64,000 nt of DNA, taken from assembly GCF_900609045.1 (NCBI RefSeq), contig NZ_UXAV01000023.1:33045-97044 (forward strand), written 5' to 3'. The notes beneath the pieces were generated by a model. That model was given only the letters and a program-made list of their open reading frames with translations, was not told the DNA's origin and searched no databases. Both the position numbers and the translations under genes were made by a program. Source of the DNA: Filibacter tadaridae. GTDB taxonomy: Bacteria; Bacillota; Bacilli; Bacillales_A; Planococcaceae. Below are positions 51,599 to 61,555 of this stretch, piece by piece. The stretch's first letter is position 1. Each line of letters starts with the position of its first letter.

Positions 51599-51704
51599 GT
51601 TTTTAAAGAATAGTAAATTAGTATTGCAATAAATTCAGTAACTTGTATAATAGTGAATAACTTTTAAATTCAGAAAAACAAAAGATTTAAAAAAGGGTGA
51701 TCTG

Positions 51705-52730
51705 ATGAGTGAGCGAAAAACCATTCTCCAAGTAAAAGATTTACAGACGACCTTTTTCACAGATTCTGGCGAAATACCGGCTGTTGATCATATTGATTTC
51801 CATGTCAAAGAAGGAGAGATTCTTGGAATTGTCGGGGAGTCTGGCTGTGGGAAAAGTGTAACATCACTATCGATTATGGGACTGATACCACAACCACCGG
51901 GGAAAATAGTAGGTGGTGAAATAGTATTCCAAGAAAATGACTTATTGAAGATGACAGAACGTCAGATGCGGCAAATTCGTGGAAATGATATCGCGATGAT
52001 TTTCCAAGAACCGATGACGTCTCTTAATCCTCTATTTACAATCGGGAATCAGATGTTGGAGGCGATTCTTATTCATGAAAAGGGATGGTCCAAAAAGAAG
52101 GCAAAAGAACGTGCTATAGAAATGTTGCAACTCGTAGGATTGCCTCGCGCAGAAGAGATGTTGCAAGACTATCCTCACCAATTATCGGGGGGGATGAGAC
52201 AGCGTGTGATGATTGCCATGGCACTTGTCTGTGACCCGAAAGTACTAATTGCGGATGAACCGACTACTGCGCTTGATGTAACAATACAAGCACAGATTTT
52301 GAAGCTAATGAGGGAATTAAATACACGTTTGAATACGGCGGTCCTTCTTATTACACATGACCTCGGTGTTGTCGCTGAAACTTGTGAACGAGTTATCGTA
52401 ATGTATGCCGGGCAGATTATTGAAGAATCACCAGCGAAACAAATATTCGATGATCCACAACATCCATACACGAAAGGTCTAATCCAATCAATTCCGGATA
52501 TGCGTTTTAAAAAAGATAGGCTGTACTCAATTCCAGGTAGCGTTCCAAAACCCGGCTCCATTAAACAGGGATGTCGATTTGCTGCGCGATGTGAATTCGC
52601 ATTCGATCGTTGTATAAAAGAAGACCCTGAACTCTATGAAACTTCGGATGCACACCAGACCCGATGCTTCCTATATGACAAGGAAGGGGCGGAAATGGAT
52701 GACAACAAAACCCTTATTGAAAGTCGATAA
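51705..52730 (+). CDS. dppD: Dipeptide/oligopeptide ABC transporter ATPase (DppD-type)
   Basis: A 341-residue cytoplasmic ATPase subunit of a peptide importer. Walker A GESGCGKS, signature [10 protein letters not shown], Walker [12 protein letters not shown] and the H-loop HDLGVVAE are intact. The C-terminal oligopeptide-transporter extension has the four-cysteine pattern GCRFAARC...DRC...TRCF that can hold an iron-sulfur cluster. It leads an operon dppD-F-E-B-C. Start ATG has AAAAGGGTGATCTG upstream. It overlaps dppF by 32 bases. Confidence 0.9.
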   Translation: MSERKTILQVKDLQTTFFTDSGEIPAVDHIDFHVKEGEILGIVGESGCGKSVTSLSIMGLIPQPPGKIVGGEIVFQENDLLKMTERQMRQIRGNDIAMIFQEPMTSLNPLFTIGNQMLEAILIHEKGWSKKKAKERAIEMLQLVGLPRAEEMLQDYPHQLSGGMRQRVMIAMALVCDPKVLIADEPTTALDVTIQAQILKLMRELNTRLNTAVLLITHDLGVVAETCERVIVMYAGQIIEESPAKQIFDDPQHPYTKGLIQSIPDMRFKKDRLYSIPGSVPKPGSIKQGCRFAARCEFAFDRCIKEDPELYETSDAHQTRCFLYDKEGAEMDDNKTLIESR

Positions 52731-53712
52731 TCTGAAAAAGTATTTCCCAGTAAAAAAAGGGATGCTTGGAAGGACAGTCGGTCAAGTGAAGGCTGTTGAT
52801 GATGTTTCTTTTTATGTCAATGAAGGAGAAACGCTTGGCATAGTTGGTGAATCTGGTTGCGGTAAATCGACGACTGGAAGAATGCTCATGCGGCTTCTAG
52901 AGCCAAGTGAGGGGAAAGTGGAATTCGATGGGCAGGAGCTGACGTCTTTATCGTCTGATGAGATGAGAAAAACAAGACGGGATATCCAGATGGTGTTCCA
53001 AGATCCGTATGCATCCCTCAATCCACGACATACAATCGGGAAAATTTTGGAAGAACCTCTTATTGTTCACGGCTTGGATAACGCAAAAGAACGAAAAGAA
53101 AAAGTACGTAAATTTCTAGAAATTGTTGGCCTTAGCGCCTATCATGCCAAGCGGTATCCGCATCAGTTCAGTGGGGGGCAACGGCAACGTATCGGGATAG
53201 CTAGAGCTCTTATGACGAATCCCAAACTAATTATTGCGGACGAACCGGTATCCGCGCTAGACGTATCGATTCAATCACAAGTATTGAATCTTATGCAGGA
53301 TTTACAGAAGGATTTCAATCTCACATATATCTTCATAGCTCATGACTTAGGTGTAGTGCGACATATAAGTGACCGTGTTGCCGTAATGTATCTTGGGAAG
53401 ATGGTTGAAATTGCGGAGAGTGAACAGTTGTATGTAGAACCGTTACATCCATATACACAGGCGCTATTATCGGCTGTTCCTGTACCTGATCCAGACTATA
53501 AAAAGGAACAGATTGTTCTGGAAGGTGATATTCCGAATCCAGCCAATCCGCCGTCAGGGTGCACATTCCATACTCGTTGTCCTTTTAAAATGGATATCTG
53601 TACAAAAGTAGTACCCGAACTTATTCAACATGGTCCAGGTCATTCTGTTGCTTGTCACCTTTACGGTGACGAGAGTGACAATGATATAAAAAAGATGGAG
53701 GGGTCTTTATGA
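52699..53712 (+). CDS. dppF: Dipeptide/oligopeptide ABC transporter ATPase (DppF-type)
   Basis: A 337-residue second ATPase of the importer, pairing with DppD. Motifs: Walker [10 protein letters not shown], signature FSGGQRQR, Walker B LIIADEPVSALD, and the C-terminal GCTFHTRC...DIC...ACHLY cysteine set. The ATG at 52699, inside the dppD 3' end, has AAGGGGCGG at good spacing; an upstream ATG at 52636 would add residues without a ribosome site. It overlaps dppE in ATGA. Confidence 0.9.
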   Translation: MTTKPLLKVDNLKKYFPVKKGMLGRTVGQVKAVDDVSFYVNEGETLGIVGESGCGKSTTGRMLMRLLEPSEGKVEFDGQELTSLSSDEMRKTRRDIQMVFQDPYASLNPRHTIGKILEEPLIVHGLDNAKERKEKVRKFLEIVGLSAYHAKRYPHQFSGGQRQRIGIARALMTNPKLIIADEPVSALDVSIQSQVLNLMQDLQKDFNLTYIFIAHDLGVVRHISDRVAVMYLGKMVEIAESEQLYVEPLHPYTQALLSAVPVPDPDYKKEQIVLEGDIPNPANPPSGCTFHTRCPFKMDICTKVVPELIQHGPGHSVACHLYGDESDNDIKKMEGSL

Positions 53713-55328
53713 GAAAAAGCAAATTGTGGTCACTTGCCTTAATGCTTATCCTCGTTCTTTCAACAGCGCTTGCAGCATGTGGGCAAGATGGGGAGAAGGA
53801 CGGAAGTAGCAAAGACGATGAGAGTGGAAAAACGGAACCTGCTAAAACATTGGTGTTTGGTCGCGGTGGAGATTCTACATCACTCGACCCATCTAGAACA
53901 ACTGAAGGTGAAACATTCAAAGTCACGGTCAATCTTTACGAAACGCTTTTAAATTTCGGGGAGCAGGACACGACAATTCAGCCTGGTCTTGCAAAAGAGT
54001 GGGAACCAAGTGAAGATGGCTTGACGTATACATTTACACTGCAAGAGGGTGTTAAATTCCACGATGGAACAGACTTCAATGCAGAAGCGGTCGTCAAAAA
54101 CTTTGAACGCTGGGCAAACGGAGATGCGGATACATTCCCGTATTACAATTCAATGTTTGGTGGATTCAAAGGGGATGAAGGGCATGTGATTGAGTCTGTT
54201 ACAGCTGACGGAGACAATACTGTCATCATTAAATTGACGCGTCCACAAGCACCATTCTTGAAGAACATTGCAATGAGCATGTTCGCAATTGCAAGTCCAA
54301 CAGCATTTGAAAAAGATGCTGACGAATTCGAAAGAAATCCTGTCGGTACAGGACCGTTCCAGTTTGTGGAATGGAAACCGAATGAAACAATCACGATTGA
54401 AAAATTCGATGATTATTGGCAAGATGGTCTGCCTAAACTTGATAAGGTCATTTTCAAATCGATTCCTGATAACTCAGCACGTCTAAACGCTTTGATGGCA
54501 GGCGATATCGATTTGGCTGACGGCATCAACCCATCTGACGGAGCCGCGATTGAAGATAACGACAAGTTACAATTGTTTGAACGCCCGTCTATGAACGTGG
54601 GTTACCTAGGTCTTACAGTTACACGTCCTCCATTCGATAAGAAGGAAGTACGTCAAGCGATGAACTATGCAATTGATAAAGAAGCAATTGTTGAAACGTT
54701 TTTCGAAGGTCGTGCGGATGTAGCAGTCAATCCGATGCCGAAATCCATTTCAGGTTATAACGATGAAATCGAAGGCTATCCGTATGATCCGGAAAAAGCA
54801 AAAGAACTCCTTGCAGAGGCCGGACTTGCTGATGGATTTGAAATGGAATTATGGGCAATGCCAGTACCACGTCCATACATGCCAGACGGTTCTAAAGTTG
54901 CTGAAGTTATTCAGAAAAACCTTGCAGATGTAGGTATTACAGCAAAAATCGTTTCACATGAATGGGGAACTTATTTAGACTTGGCAAGTAAAGGTGATGC
55001 AGATGCGTTTATGCTCGGCTGGACTGGGGATAACGGAGATGCTGATAACTTCTTGTATGTCCTTCTAGATGAAGATAATATCGGAAGTAATAACTATACG
55101 TACTATAAAAACGATGAACTACATGACATTTTCATTGAAGCTCAAACTGAAATCGATGAAGATAAGCGAATTGAACTGTATAAAAAAGCGCAAGAAATCA
55201 TCCATGAAGATGCACCGTGGGTTCCACTTGCCCACTCTACACCACTTCTTGGCGGAGCTAAAGACTTGACTGGATTTGTTCCTCATCCAACTGGATCGGA
55301 TTTACTTTCAAATGTAGATTTCGAGTGA
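53709..55328 (+). CDS. dppE: Peptide ABC transporter substrate-binding lipoprotein
   Basis: A 539-residue family 5 extracellular solute-binding protein that captures peptides and hands them to the permease. Signal peptide with lipobox LAAC (Cys24) places it as a lipoprotein on the outer membrane face. Family segments: GLAKEWEPSEDGLTYTFTLQEGVKFHDGT (the SBP_bac_5 signature), NPVGTGPFQF and RQAMNYAIDKEAIV. Overlaps dppF by four bases. It is likely the most abundant product. A terminator-like GGGGAGAAG...CTTCTCCCC hairpin (55341-55369) after it may reduce downstream reading. Confidence 0.92.
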   Translation: MRKSKLWSLALMLILVLSTALAACGQDGEKDGSSKDDESGKTEPAKTLVFGRGGDSTSLDPSRTTEGETFKVTVNLYETLLNFGEQDTTIQPGLAKEWEPSEDGLTYTFTLQEGVKFHDGTDFNAEAVVKNFERWANGDADTFPYYNSMFGGFKGDEGHVIESVTADGDNTVIIKLTRPQAPFLKNIAMSMFAIASPTAFEKDADEFERNPVGTGPFQFVEWKPNETITIEKFDDYWQDGLPKLDKVIFKSIPDNSARLNALMAGDIDLADGINPSDGAAIEDNDKLQLFERPSMNVGYLGLTVTRPPFDKKEVRQAMNYAIDKEAIVETFFEGRADVAVNPMPKSISGYNDEIEGYPYDPEKAKELLAEAGLADGFEMELWAMPVPRPYMPDGSKVAEVIQKNLADVGITAKIVSHEWGTYLDLASKGDADAFMLGWTGDNGDADNFLYVLLDEDNIGSNNYTYYKNDELHDIFIEAQTEIDEDKRIELYKKAQEIIHEDAPWVPLAHSTPLLGGAKDLTGFVPHPTGSDLLSNVDFE

Positions 55329-55426
55329 TTGACAAGAAGGGGGAGAAGTCCAACGGATTTCTCCCCTTTTCTTTTACCACTAATTGTACATAGTGAGAAA
55401 AGAGTAAGAGTGGAGGGGTGAAAATA

Positions 55427-56431
55427 ATGCTTAGTTATATTGGAAAAAGGCTACTGCAACTTATACCTGTCCTACTTGGGATGACGTTCATCGTATTCAT
55501 GATAATTCGGGCGATCCCAGGGAATCCTGCGCAAATCATTCTCGGACAGCAGGCTACAAAAGAGGCAGTTGAAGCATTGACGGTAAAACTGGGTCTGGAT
55601 AATCCGTGGTATATCCAATACTTTAATTACCTTGGTGGAATTCTAAAAGGAGATCTTGGCGAGTCGATGAAAACGCGTTTGCCGGTAGCGGACGAAATAT
55701 GGCCCTATTTAGCAGCCACATTTGAACTTGCGTTGTTCGCTATCATTATTGCTGTTATCGTCGGTATTAATGCGGGTATCATTTCTGCTTGGTTCCAAAA
55801 CTCCTGGTTCGATTATACCGCAATGATTCTTGCACTTATCGGCGTATCGATGCCGATTTTCTGGCTTGGTCTTATGGGTCAATGGATGTTTGCGTTGGAA
55901 CTGGACTGGTTGCCTGTAACAGGACGCGATGAAGTCAGGACTCCCGTTAATTCCATAACCAATTTGTATGTGCTCGATACGATTATGCAAGGACGTTTTG
56001 ACCAATTGGGGGTTGTATTTAAACATTTAATATTACCAGGGTTGGCCCTTGCAACGATTCCGATGGCCATCATTGCGCGGATGACACGTTCAAGTATGCT
56101 CGAAGTAATGCGTTCGGATTATATACGAACTGCACGTGCAAAGGGACAGAAAATGTTTTGGGTAGTTTACAAGCATGCACTTAAAAATGCGATCATCCCT
56201 GTATTGACAATCATCGGACTTCAAATGGGTATGCTATTAGGTGGTGCGATTTTAACAGAAACGATTTTTGCTTGGCCAGGTGTGGGTCGTTATATTTACG
56301 ACGCAATTGGTGCGAGAGATTACCCTGTCATTCAATCAGGTATTTTGATTGTCGCTTTCTTCTTCGTCATGATTAACTTACTTGTCGACTTGTTATACAG
56401 CCTGATTGACCCGAGGATTAAATATGATTGA
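55427..56431 (+). CDS. dppB: Peptide ABC transporter permease (DppB-type)
   Basis: A 334-residue membrane permease with six helices, one half of the importer channel. The N-terminus (YIGKRLLQLIPVLLGMTFIVFMIIRAIPGNPA) is family-typical, and the coupling loop that docks on the ATPases reads EVMRSDYIRTARAKGQ. The ATG at 55427 has GGAGGGGTG upstream; a GTG three codons earlier overlaps it. Placed between dppE and dppC in the operon. Confidence 0.92.
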   Translation: MLSYIGKRLLQLIPVLLGMTFIVFMIIRAIPGNPAQIILGQQATKEAVEALTVKLGLDNPWYIQYFNYLGGILKGDLGESMKTRLPVADEIWPYLAATFELALFAIIIAVIVGINAGIISAWFQNSWFDYTAMILALIGVSMPIFWLGLMGQWMFALELDWLPVTGRDEVRTPVNSITNLYVLDTIMQGRFDQLGVVFKHLILPGLALATIPMAIIARMTRSSMLEVMRSDYIRTARAKGQKMFWVVYKHALKNAIIPVLTIIGLQMGMLLGGAILTETIFAWPGVGRYIYDAIGARDYPVIQSGILIVAFFFVMINLLVDLLYSLIDPRIKYD

Positions 56432-56448
56432 GGAAGGGGGAATCGTAT

Positions 56449-57345
56449 ATGTCTGAACTTGTACCAAAAGTTGACGGAATTGCTGAAGCAAAACTTGAAA
56501 AAACAACGGGCCCTTGGCGTGAAGCGTGGAACGGATTTAAAAAGAGTAAAGTAGCAGTCGTTGGTGTAGGTATTGTTGTTTTTTTCATCTTACTTGCCAT
56601 TTTTGGTCCGTTTCTTGTTTCTCAAGGCATCAATGATCAATCTTTACCAGATCGACTACTTCCTCCTTCCTCTGAGTTTTGGCTGGGGACAGATGACTTA
56701 GGAAGGGATATCCTCTCACGTATCGTCCATGGAGCTCGTATATCATTGTGGATTGGTTTCTTTTCGGTTATCGGTTCAGTAGTAGTGGGAAGTGCTCTCG
56801 GCATAATCGCAGGTTATTATGGGCGTTGGATAGATACAATCATTTCCCGTATTTTCGATATAATGCTTGCATTCCCTTCGATTTTACTTGCGATTGCGAT
56901 TGTATCCGTTTTAGGTCCTAGTCTGCAAAATGCACTTATCGCAATTGCGATTATCAATGTTCCAAACTTTGGTCGTCTTATACGATCGAAAGTTCTTAGT
57001 ATTAAGGAAGATGAGTATATAACCGCGGCGAAAGGGATTGGCATGAAGGATTCTAGAATTCTTATTTCGCATATTCTGCCTAACTCGATGGCTCCGGTCA
57101 TTGTTCAGGGAACTCTCGCGGTTGCAACAGCTATTCTTGAAGCGGCAGCACTTGGCTTTCTTGGATTGGGTGCAGAGGCGCCGACGCCTGAATGGGGTAA
57201 AATGTTAGCGGATTCAAAGAACTATCTTCAGTCAGCTCCTTGGACAATGATTTTCCCGGGAATTGCAATTATGCTGACGGTCCTTGGCTTTAACCTAATG
57301 GGTGATGGCTTACGTGATGCATTGGATCCAAGGATGAAAAGTTGA
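56449..57345 (+). CDS. dppC: Peptide ABC transporter permease (DppC-type)
   Basis: A 298-residue permease, the second channel half. N-terminal cytoplasmic arm, six helices, the LGTDDLGRDILSRIVHGARISL motif of OppC/DppC and the coupling loop SIKEDEYITAAKGIGMKDSRI. The ATG at 56449 follows AAGGGGGAATC. Last gene of the dpp operon, ending in a strong terminator. Nothing distinguishes dipeptide from longer peptide or nickel use. Confidence 0.92.
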   Translation: MSELVPKVDGIAEAKLEKTTGPWREAWNGFKKSKVAVVGVGIVVFFILLAIFGPFLVSQGINDQSLPDRLLPPSSEFWLGTDDLGRDILSRIVHGARISLWIGFFSVIGSVVVGSALGIIAGYYGRWIDTIISRIFDIMLAFPSILLAIAIVSVLGPSLQNALIAIAIINVPNFGRLIRSKVLSIKEDEYITAAKGIGMKDSRILISHILPNSMAPVIVQGTLAVATAILEAAALGFLGLGAEAPTPEWGKMLADSKNYLQSAPWTMIFPGIAIMLTVLGFNLMGDGLRDALDPRMKS

Positions 57346-57353
57346 AACGTAAC

Positions 57354-57406
57354 AAAAAAGTATCCTTTTAGTCGTTTTGTACAGCGACTGACGGGATACT
57401 TTTTGT
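57354..57406. terminator. Bidirectional terminator after dppC
   Basis: AAAAAGTATCC...AGTCG and CGACT...GGGATACTTTTT arms flank a loop; T runs on both strands serve dppC and the converging ygaE. Confidence 0.85.
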
Positions 57407-58489
57407 TTAGTAAAAGTCTGCTTCCATCTTTTTATTCATTTCATTACTATGGTAGGTTTGAAACAAGTTGATAAGTTTATCGGAATGCTCTAGTTGTTCT
57501 TCGTAATTTAAAAGCGCCGATAAGATATGAAGGAGATGATAAGCTGAAAACTCCTCTTCTTCTTTTGTTATGTTAATCTCTTTGACGAAAATGTCCATTA
57601 CTTCATGACGTTGTAAGTAATCTGCATTTGGTGTAAAAACAGTATTGTCCGATTTGAGTTTTCCGACAAATTTCAAATGTAATTGTTCGTGGTAAGTAAG
57701 TAAAGTATCCAAACGTTCTTGAATCATCATCCGAAAATGCTCGGGTAAGCTAATAAGCTCACTTTCAAATTGGTGGAGTTTTTTCAATAGCTCATAGCTA
57801 CTTTTTGACGTGGAAATCATTTGTCTATAAATAACAAGTTTTCTCGCCTTTACTCTTGTATTCTTTTTACAGTAGCTTCGTTCTTCTTTGAATAACATGT
57901 AAAGTTCTTCGACTTGCTTTAGACGTCCTTGCAATTTCTTCAACGCCATTTTCGTCGAGCCGTGTTCAGATGCCTGCCTTCCGACAAGGCGGGTCCAGCG
58001 AATAATCTCATCTTGTGCTTGATGGATTGTTTGAAATAACTTCGTTTCATACTTAGGCGGCATGAAGATAAGGTTAATCAGGAAAGCAGCGAAAACACCA
58101 ATTGTAATTGTTACAAAGCGTAGTAACGCATAGTTTAGAAAACTTTCGCTTTTGATTTCCACTATGGCAATCATCATGACGAGTGCCATAGAAATGGACT
58201 TTTCAAGTTTCAGTTTAATCATAACCAAAATAATGAAAACGCTGGCAAGACCGACAACTACCAATTGTTGACCAAATAAAAGAACGAAAGTGATTGCTAT
58301 AAATGCACCGATTAAGTTCCCTTGGGTTTGCTCAATAATTCGTAAATAAGATCTGTAAATGGAAGGCTGAATGGCAAAGATGGCGGCGATTCCTGCGAAA
58401 ATAGGAGTCGGCAGATGTAAAGATTCTGCCACGAACAATGCGAAGACAATCGCAAGGGCCGTTTTAAAAATGCGGGCGCCTAGTTTCAT
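57407..58489 (-). CDS. ygaE: Aromatic acid exporter-like membrane protein (YgaE-like)
   Basis: A 360-residue FUSC/DUF939-type protein. The first 170 residues hold five or six hydrophobic helices (KLGARIFKTALAIVFALFVAESL, IFAGIAAIFAIQPSIYRSYLRIIEQTQGNLIGAFIA); the rest is a soluble helical domain with a coiled-coil look. The family includes aromatic acid exporters, but none has been shown for this branch. The ATG at 58489 is preceded by AAAGGA. In B. subtilis ygaE lies beside gsaB, as here. Confidence 0.82.
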   Translation of the reverse strand: MKLGARIFKTALAIVFALFVAESLHLPTPIFAGIAAIFAIQPSIYRSYLRIIEQTQGNLIGAFIAITFVLLFGQQLVVVGLASVFIILVMIKLKLEKSISMALVMMIAIVEIKSESFLNYALLRFVTITIGVFAAFLINLIFMPPKYETKLFQTIHQAQDEIIRWTRLVGRQASEHGSTKMALKKLQGRLKQVEELYMLFKEERSYCKKNTRVKARKLVIYRQMISTSKSSYELLKKLHQFESELISLPEHFRMMIQERLDTLLTYHEQLHLKFVGKLKSDNTVFTPNADYLQRHEVMDIFVKEINITKEEEEFSAYHLLHILSALLNYEEQLEHSDKLINLFQTYHSNEMNKKMEADFY

Positions 58490-58549
58490 GGTGTTATTCC
58501 TTTCTTTAAGAAGCATTTTCCGCTACTGTTCCTTAACAATACAAACAGA

Positions 58550-59854
58550 TTAATCGTTTATGATAGTTGCTAGTTCTTCGAATGATTTATCTACAGCAAC
58601 AAGCGTTTCTTTTACGATTTCTTCAGTATGGGCAGTTGTCAGGAACCATGCTTCGTATTTAGATGGAGCAAGATTGATGCCGTTTTTCAGCATAAGTTTG
58701 AAGAACTTCGCAAATACGTCTCCGTCTGTCGCTTCTGCTTGGTCATAGTTTTCTACCTTCACATCTGTAAAGAAGATTGTGAACGCGCCGCAAAGACGAT
58801 TTATCGTTAATGTAATGCCATGCTCTTTTGCATATTTCAGAATCCCTTCTTCAAGTAGAGCACCTAGACGGTCCAATTCATCATAGACACCCGGCGTTTG
58901 CAGTACTTCGAGACATGCGATTCCGGCAAGCATCGAAGCGGGATTTCCGGCCATTGTTCCAGCTTGATAGGCGGGCCCGAGTGGAGCGACCTGTTCCATA
59001 ATTTCTTTTTTACCACCGTACGCACCAATCGGTAAGCCTCCACCGATTATTTTGCCTAGTGCAGTCAAATCGGGCGTCAAACCAAGCAGATTCTGTGCAC
59101 CGCCGTAATGGAATCGGAATGCTGTGATGACTTCGTCGTATACAATCAATGCGCCTTTTTCGGCAGCGAGCTCATGTACAAGTTGAAGGAAACCCTCGTT
59201 CGGCTCAACGATACCGAAGTTACCAACGATTGGTTCTACAAGGATACAAGCAATTTCGTCTCCCCATGTAGCCATTGCTTCCTTATAGGCTTCAGGATTA
59301 TTGAATGGAATAGTGATGACTTCTTCTGCGATTGATTTTGGTACACCTGCCGAATCAGGAATCCCAAGCGTTGCCGGACCAGATCCTGCTGCTACAAGCA
59401 CAAGATCCGAGTGTCCATGATAGCAACCTGCAAATTTCATAATTTTTGAGCGTCCTGTATAAGCACGTGAGACGCGGATAGTCGTCATGACTGCTTCTGT
59501 TCCGGAGTTTACAAAGCGGACTTTATCCATTCCCGGTATTGCTTTCTTCAACATTTTTGCGAATTTCACTTCATGTGGAGTAGGTGTTCCATAGAGTACG
59601 CCTGTTTGCGCAGCTTGTATAATAGCCTCTGTTATATGTGGGTGAGCGTGACCGGTAATGATTGGACCGTATGCTGCGAGATAATCGATATATTTGTTGC
59701 CGTCAACATCCCAGAAATAAGCACCTTCTGCTCGTTCCATAACTGTTGGAGATCCACCGCCGACAGCACGGTACCCTCGTGACGGGCTATTTACTCCTCC
59801 TACAATATGTTCGCACGCTTCTTTATAGATTTTTTCTGAATTCGTTCTGTTCAT
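58550..59854 (-). CDS. gsaB: Glutamate-1-semialdehyde 2,1-aminomutase
   Basis: A 434-residue PLP enzyme that turns glutamate-1-semialdehyde into 5-aminolevulinate for heme. The PLP lysine lies in [18 protein letters not shown], with [16 protein letters not shown] (cofactor aspartate) upstream and [15 protein letters not shown] near the N-terminus. Not next to other hem genes, so it is the free-standing paralogue called gsaB (hemL2) in B. subtilis, which has the same neighbours ygaE and ygaF. Weak GGAGG before the ATG. Divergent from bcp. Confidence 0.92.
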   Translation of the reverse strand: MNRTNSEKIYKEACEHIVGGVNSPSRGYRAVGGGSPTVMERAEGAYFWDVDGNKYIDYLAAYGPIITGHAHPHITEAIIQAAQTGVLYGTPTPHEVKFAKMLKKAIPGMDKVRFVNSGTEAVMTTIRVSRAYTGRSKIMKFAGCYHGHSDLVLVAAGSGPATLGIPDSAGVPKSIAEEVITIPFNNPEAYKEAMATWGDEIACILVEPIVGNFGIVEPNEGFLQLVHELAAEKGALIVYDEVITAFRFHYGGAQNLLGLTPDLTALGKIIGGGLPIGAYGGKKEIMEQVAPLGPAYQAGTMAGNPASMLAGIACLEVLQTPGVYDELDRLGALLEEGILKYAKEHGITLTINRLCGAFTIFFTDVKVENYDQAEATDGDVFAKFFKLMLKNGINLAPSKYEAWFLTTAHTEEIVKETLVAVDKSFEELATIIND

Positions 59855-59981
59855 TTTCTATTCCTCCGTTCAATTCTTTACCCTATCCATTCTAACAATA
59901 TTCATCGAATACGCCAAAGAAATTGAAAGAAATTGCCCAGTCCGTTACGATTAAGGAACTATAGAATTGGAGGAATGGACT

Positions 59982-60458
59982 ATGATGACACTAGAAGGTA
60001 TGCAGGCACCAGACTTTTCATTGCCAAACGAAAGTGGAGACACGGTATCCCTTCAGGATTTTGCTGGAGAGAAATACGTAGTTCTCTATTTTTATCCCAA
60101 AGATGCAACGCCGGGATGTACGACAGAAGCTTGTGATTTTCGTGATGCACACGAAAGTTTTGGTAAGTTGAATGCGGTAGTGTTAGGTGTAAGTCCAGAT
60201 AGTGGCGCTTCTCATGAAAAATTCATCGGAAAACATGACTTGCCATTCTCGCTACTTGTTGACGAATCCCATTCCGTTTCCGAGAAATACGGCGTTTGGA
60301 AGTTAAAGAATAACTTCGGTAAAGAATATATGGGTATTGAGCGTTCGACTTTTTTAATAGATCCGACAGGAACGGTCGTAAAAGAATGGCGGAAAGTAAA
60401 AGTACAAGGGCATATTGAAGAAGCGCTTCATACGTTGGAGCAACTGACGAATTCTTGA
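59982..60458 (+). CDS. bcp: Thioredoxin-dependent thiol peroxidase (BCP/PrxQ)
   Basis: A 158-residue peroxiredoxin that reduces hydrogen peroxide and organic peroxides with thioredoxin. The peroxidatic cysteine is Cys46 and the resolving cysteine Cys51, in DATPGCTTEACDFRD, the atypical 2-Cys pattern of PrxQ. GGAGGA lies seven bases before the ATG at 59982. It matches B. subtilis ygaF in place, beside gsaB and upstream of perR. A 2-hydroxyacid dehydrogenase gene starts 18 bases after it, so the two are probably co-transcribed. Confidence 0.92.
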   Translation: MMTLEGMQAPDFSLPNESGDTVSLQDFAGEKYVVLYFYPKDATPGCTTEACDFRDAHESFGKLNAVVLGVSPDSGASHEKFIGKHDLPFSLLVDESHSVSEKYGVWKLKNNFGKEYMGIERSTFLIDPTGTVVKEWRKVKVQGHIEEALHTLEQLTNS

Positions 60459-60476
60459 AAAAGTGGGGGATGGAAG

Positions 60477-61421
60477 ATGGAAGTTGTATTCACATTCAAC
60501 ATAAAAGACCATCAGAAAGAGAACTTACGTAAAACGTTTAGGGATGTGACTTTTCATTTTGACGAAAAGATGGAAGGTACAAAAATGGAAACGGCGACTG
60601 TTATTGTGACATATGGAGATGACGTGGATGATGGTGCGCTAGATCGTGCGAAGTCTTTAAAATGGTTAATGGTTGCGTCGGCGGGAATGGAGAAAATTCC
60701 TTTTGCTTCTATTGCAAAACAGGAAATCTTACTGACAAATGTCCGGGGGATTCATAAAACGCCAATGGCAGAAACCGTGCTTGCGCATATATTGGCTCTT
60801 AAACGTTCACTGCCACTCATTTATGAACGGCAAAAAAACAAAGAATGGAGCCGTAACCACAGTTCTTCTGAGTTAAAAGGTTCTACAGCAATTATACTTG
60901 GTCCTGGCGCCATTGGTTCCGAAATCGGTAGGTTATTACAAGCTTTCGACGTTCGAACAATCGGATGTAACCGATCAGGACGGGATTGCGCGTCGATGGA
61001 TGAAATTATCCTTTTCGCCGATTTGGAAAGCAGGCTTCCGGATGCTGACTACGTTATTTCTGTATTGCCGAGCACTCCTGAAACGAAAGGTTTATTGACA
61101 GAGGCTCATTTCGACTCCATGAAAGATTCGGCGGTCTTCATGAATTTCGGACGGGGGGACCTTTTGGATGAAGAGATTCTTATTAAGGCACTGAAAACAG
61201 GCAAGATTGGACATGCTGTGTTGGATGTTTTTCAAACGGAGCCGCTCCCTGTTGAGAACGAACTATGGACACTGCCGAATTGTACCGTATCACCACATGT
61301 ATCCAGCCTATCGGGTAAATATGTCGATCGGGCACTTATCCTTTTCGAAGAAAATCTAGTAAAGTTCCAAAATGGCGGGGCGGACCTGGTAAATAGGATT
61401 GAATTGGATAAAGGATATTGA
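60477..61421 (+). CDS. D-2-hydroxyacid dehydrogenase family protein
   Basis: A 314-residue NAD(P)-dependent dehydrogenase that would reduce a 2-keto acid to a D-2-hydroxy acid, or the reverse. The dinucleotide motif is LGPGAIGSEIG (about residues 140-150), followed by VISVLPSTPETKGLL, NFGRGDLLDEE (catalytic arginine region), and SPHVSS near the C-terminus with the catalytic histidine. ATG after GGGGGATGG. It lies between bcp and perR, where B. subtilis, as I recall, has no gene, so it appears to be an insertion in this lineage. Confidence 0.85.
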   Translation: MEVVFTFNIKDHQKENLRKTFRDVTFHFDEKMEGTKMETATVIVTYGDDVDDGALDRAKSLKWLMVASAGMEKIPFASIAKQEILLTNVRGIHKTPMAETVLAHILALKRSLPLIYERQKNKEWSRNHSSSELKGSTAIILGPGAIGSEIGRLLQAFDVRTIGCNRSGRDCASMDEIILFADLESRLPDADYVISVLPSTPETKGLLTEAHFDSMKDSAVFMNFGRGDLLDEEILIKALKTGKIGHAVLDVFQTEPLPVENELWTLPNCTVSPHVSSLSGKYVDRALILFEENLVKFQNGGADLVNRIELDKGY

Positions 61422-61475
61422 TTGTAGATTGTCATAAGGTAGCTACAGTAAACGAGTAGTAATAACGCGAATTAG

Positions 61476-61505
61476 TTGACATACAGGCCCTTATTTCAGT
61501 AAACT
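61476..61505 (+). promoter_or_regulatory. Promoter of perR
   Basis: TTGACA (61476-61481) and TAAACT (61500-61505) are 18 bases apart, a sigma-A type promoter. The Per box begins three bases after the -10 element, where PerR binding would block transcription. Confidence 0.75.
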
Positions 61506-61507
61506 GA

Positions 61508-61522
61508 TGATAATGATTATAA
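61508..61522. promoter_or_regulatory. Per box in the perR promoter
   Basis: TGATAATGATTATAA matches the consensus TTATAATNATTATAA at 13 of 14 defined positions, just downstream of the -10 element, implying autorepression. Confidence 0.85.
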
Positions 61523-61555
61523 AGTAATAATCTTTATGAAGTGAGGTGCATAACG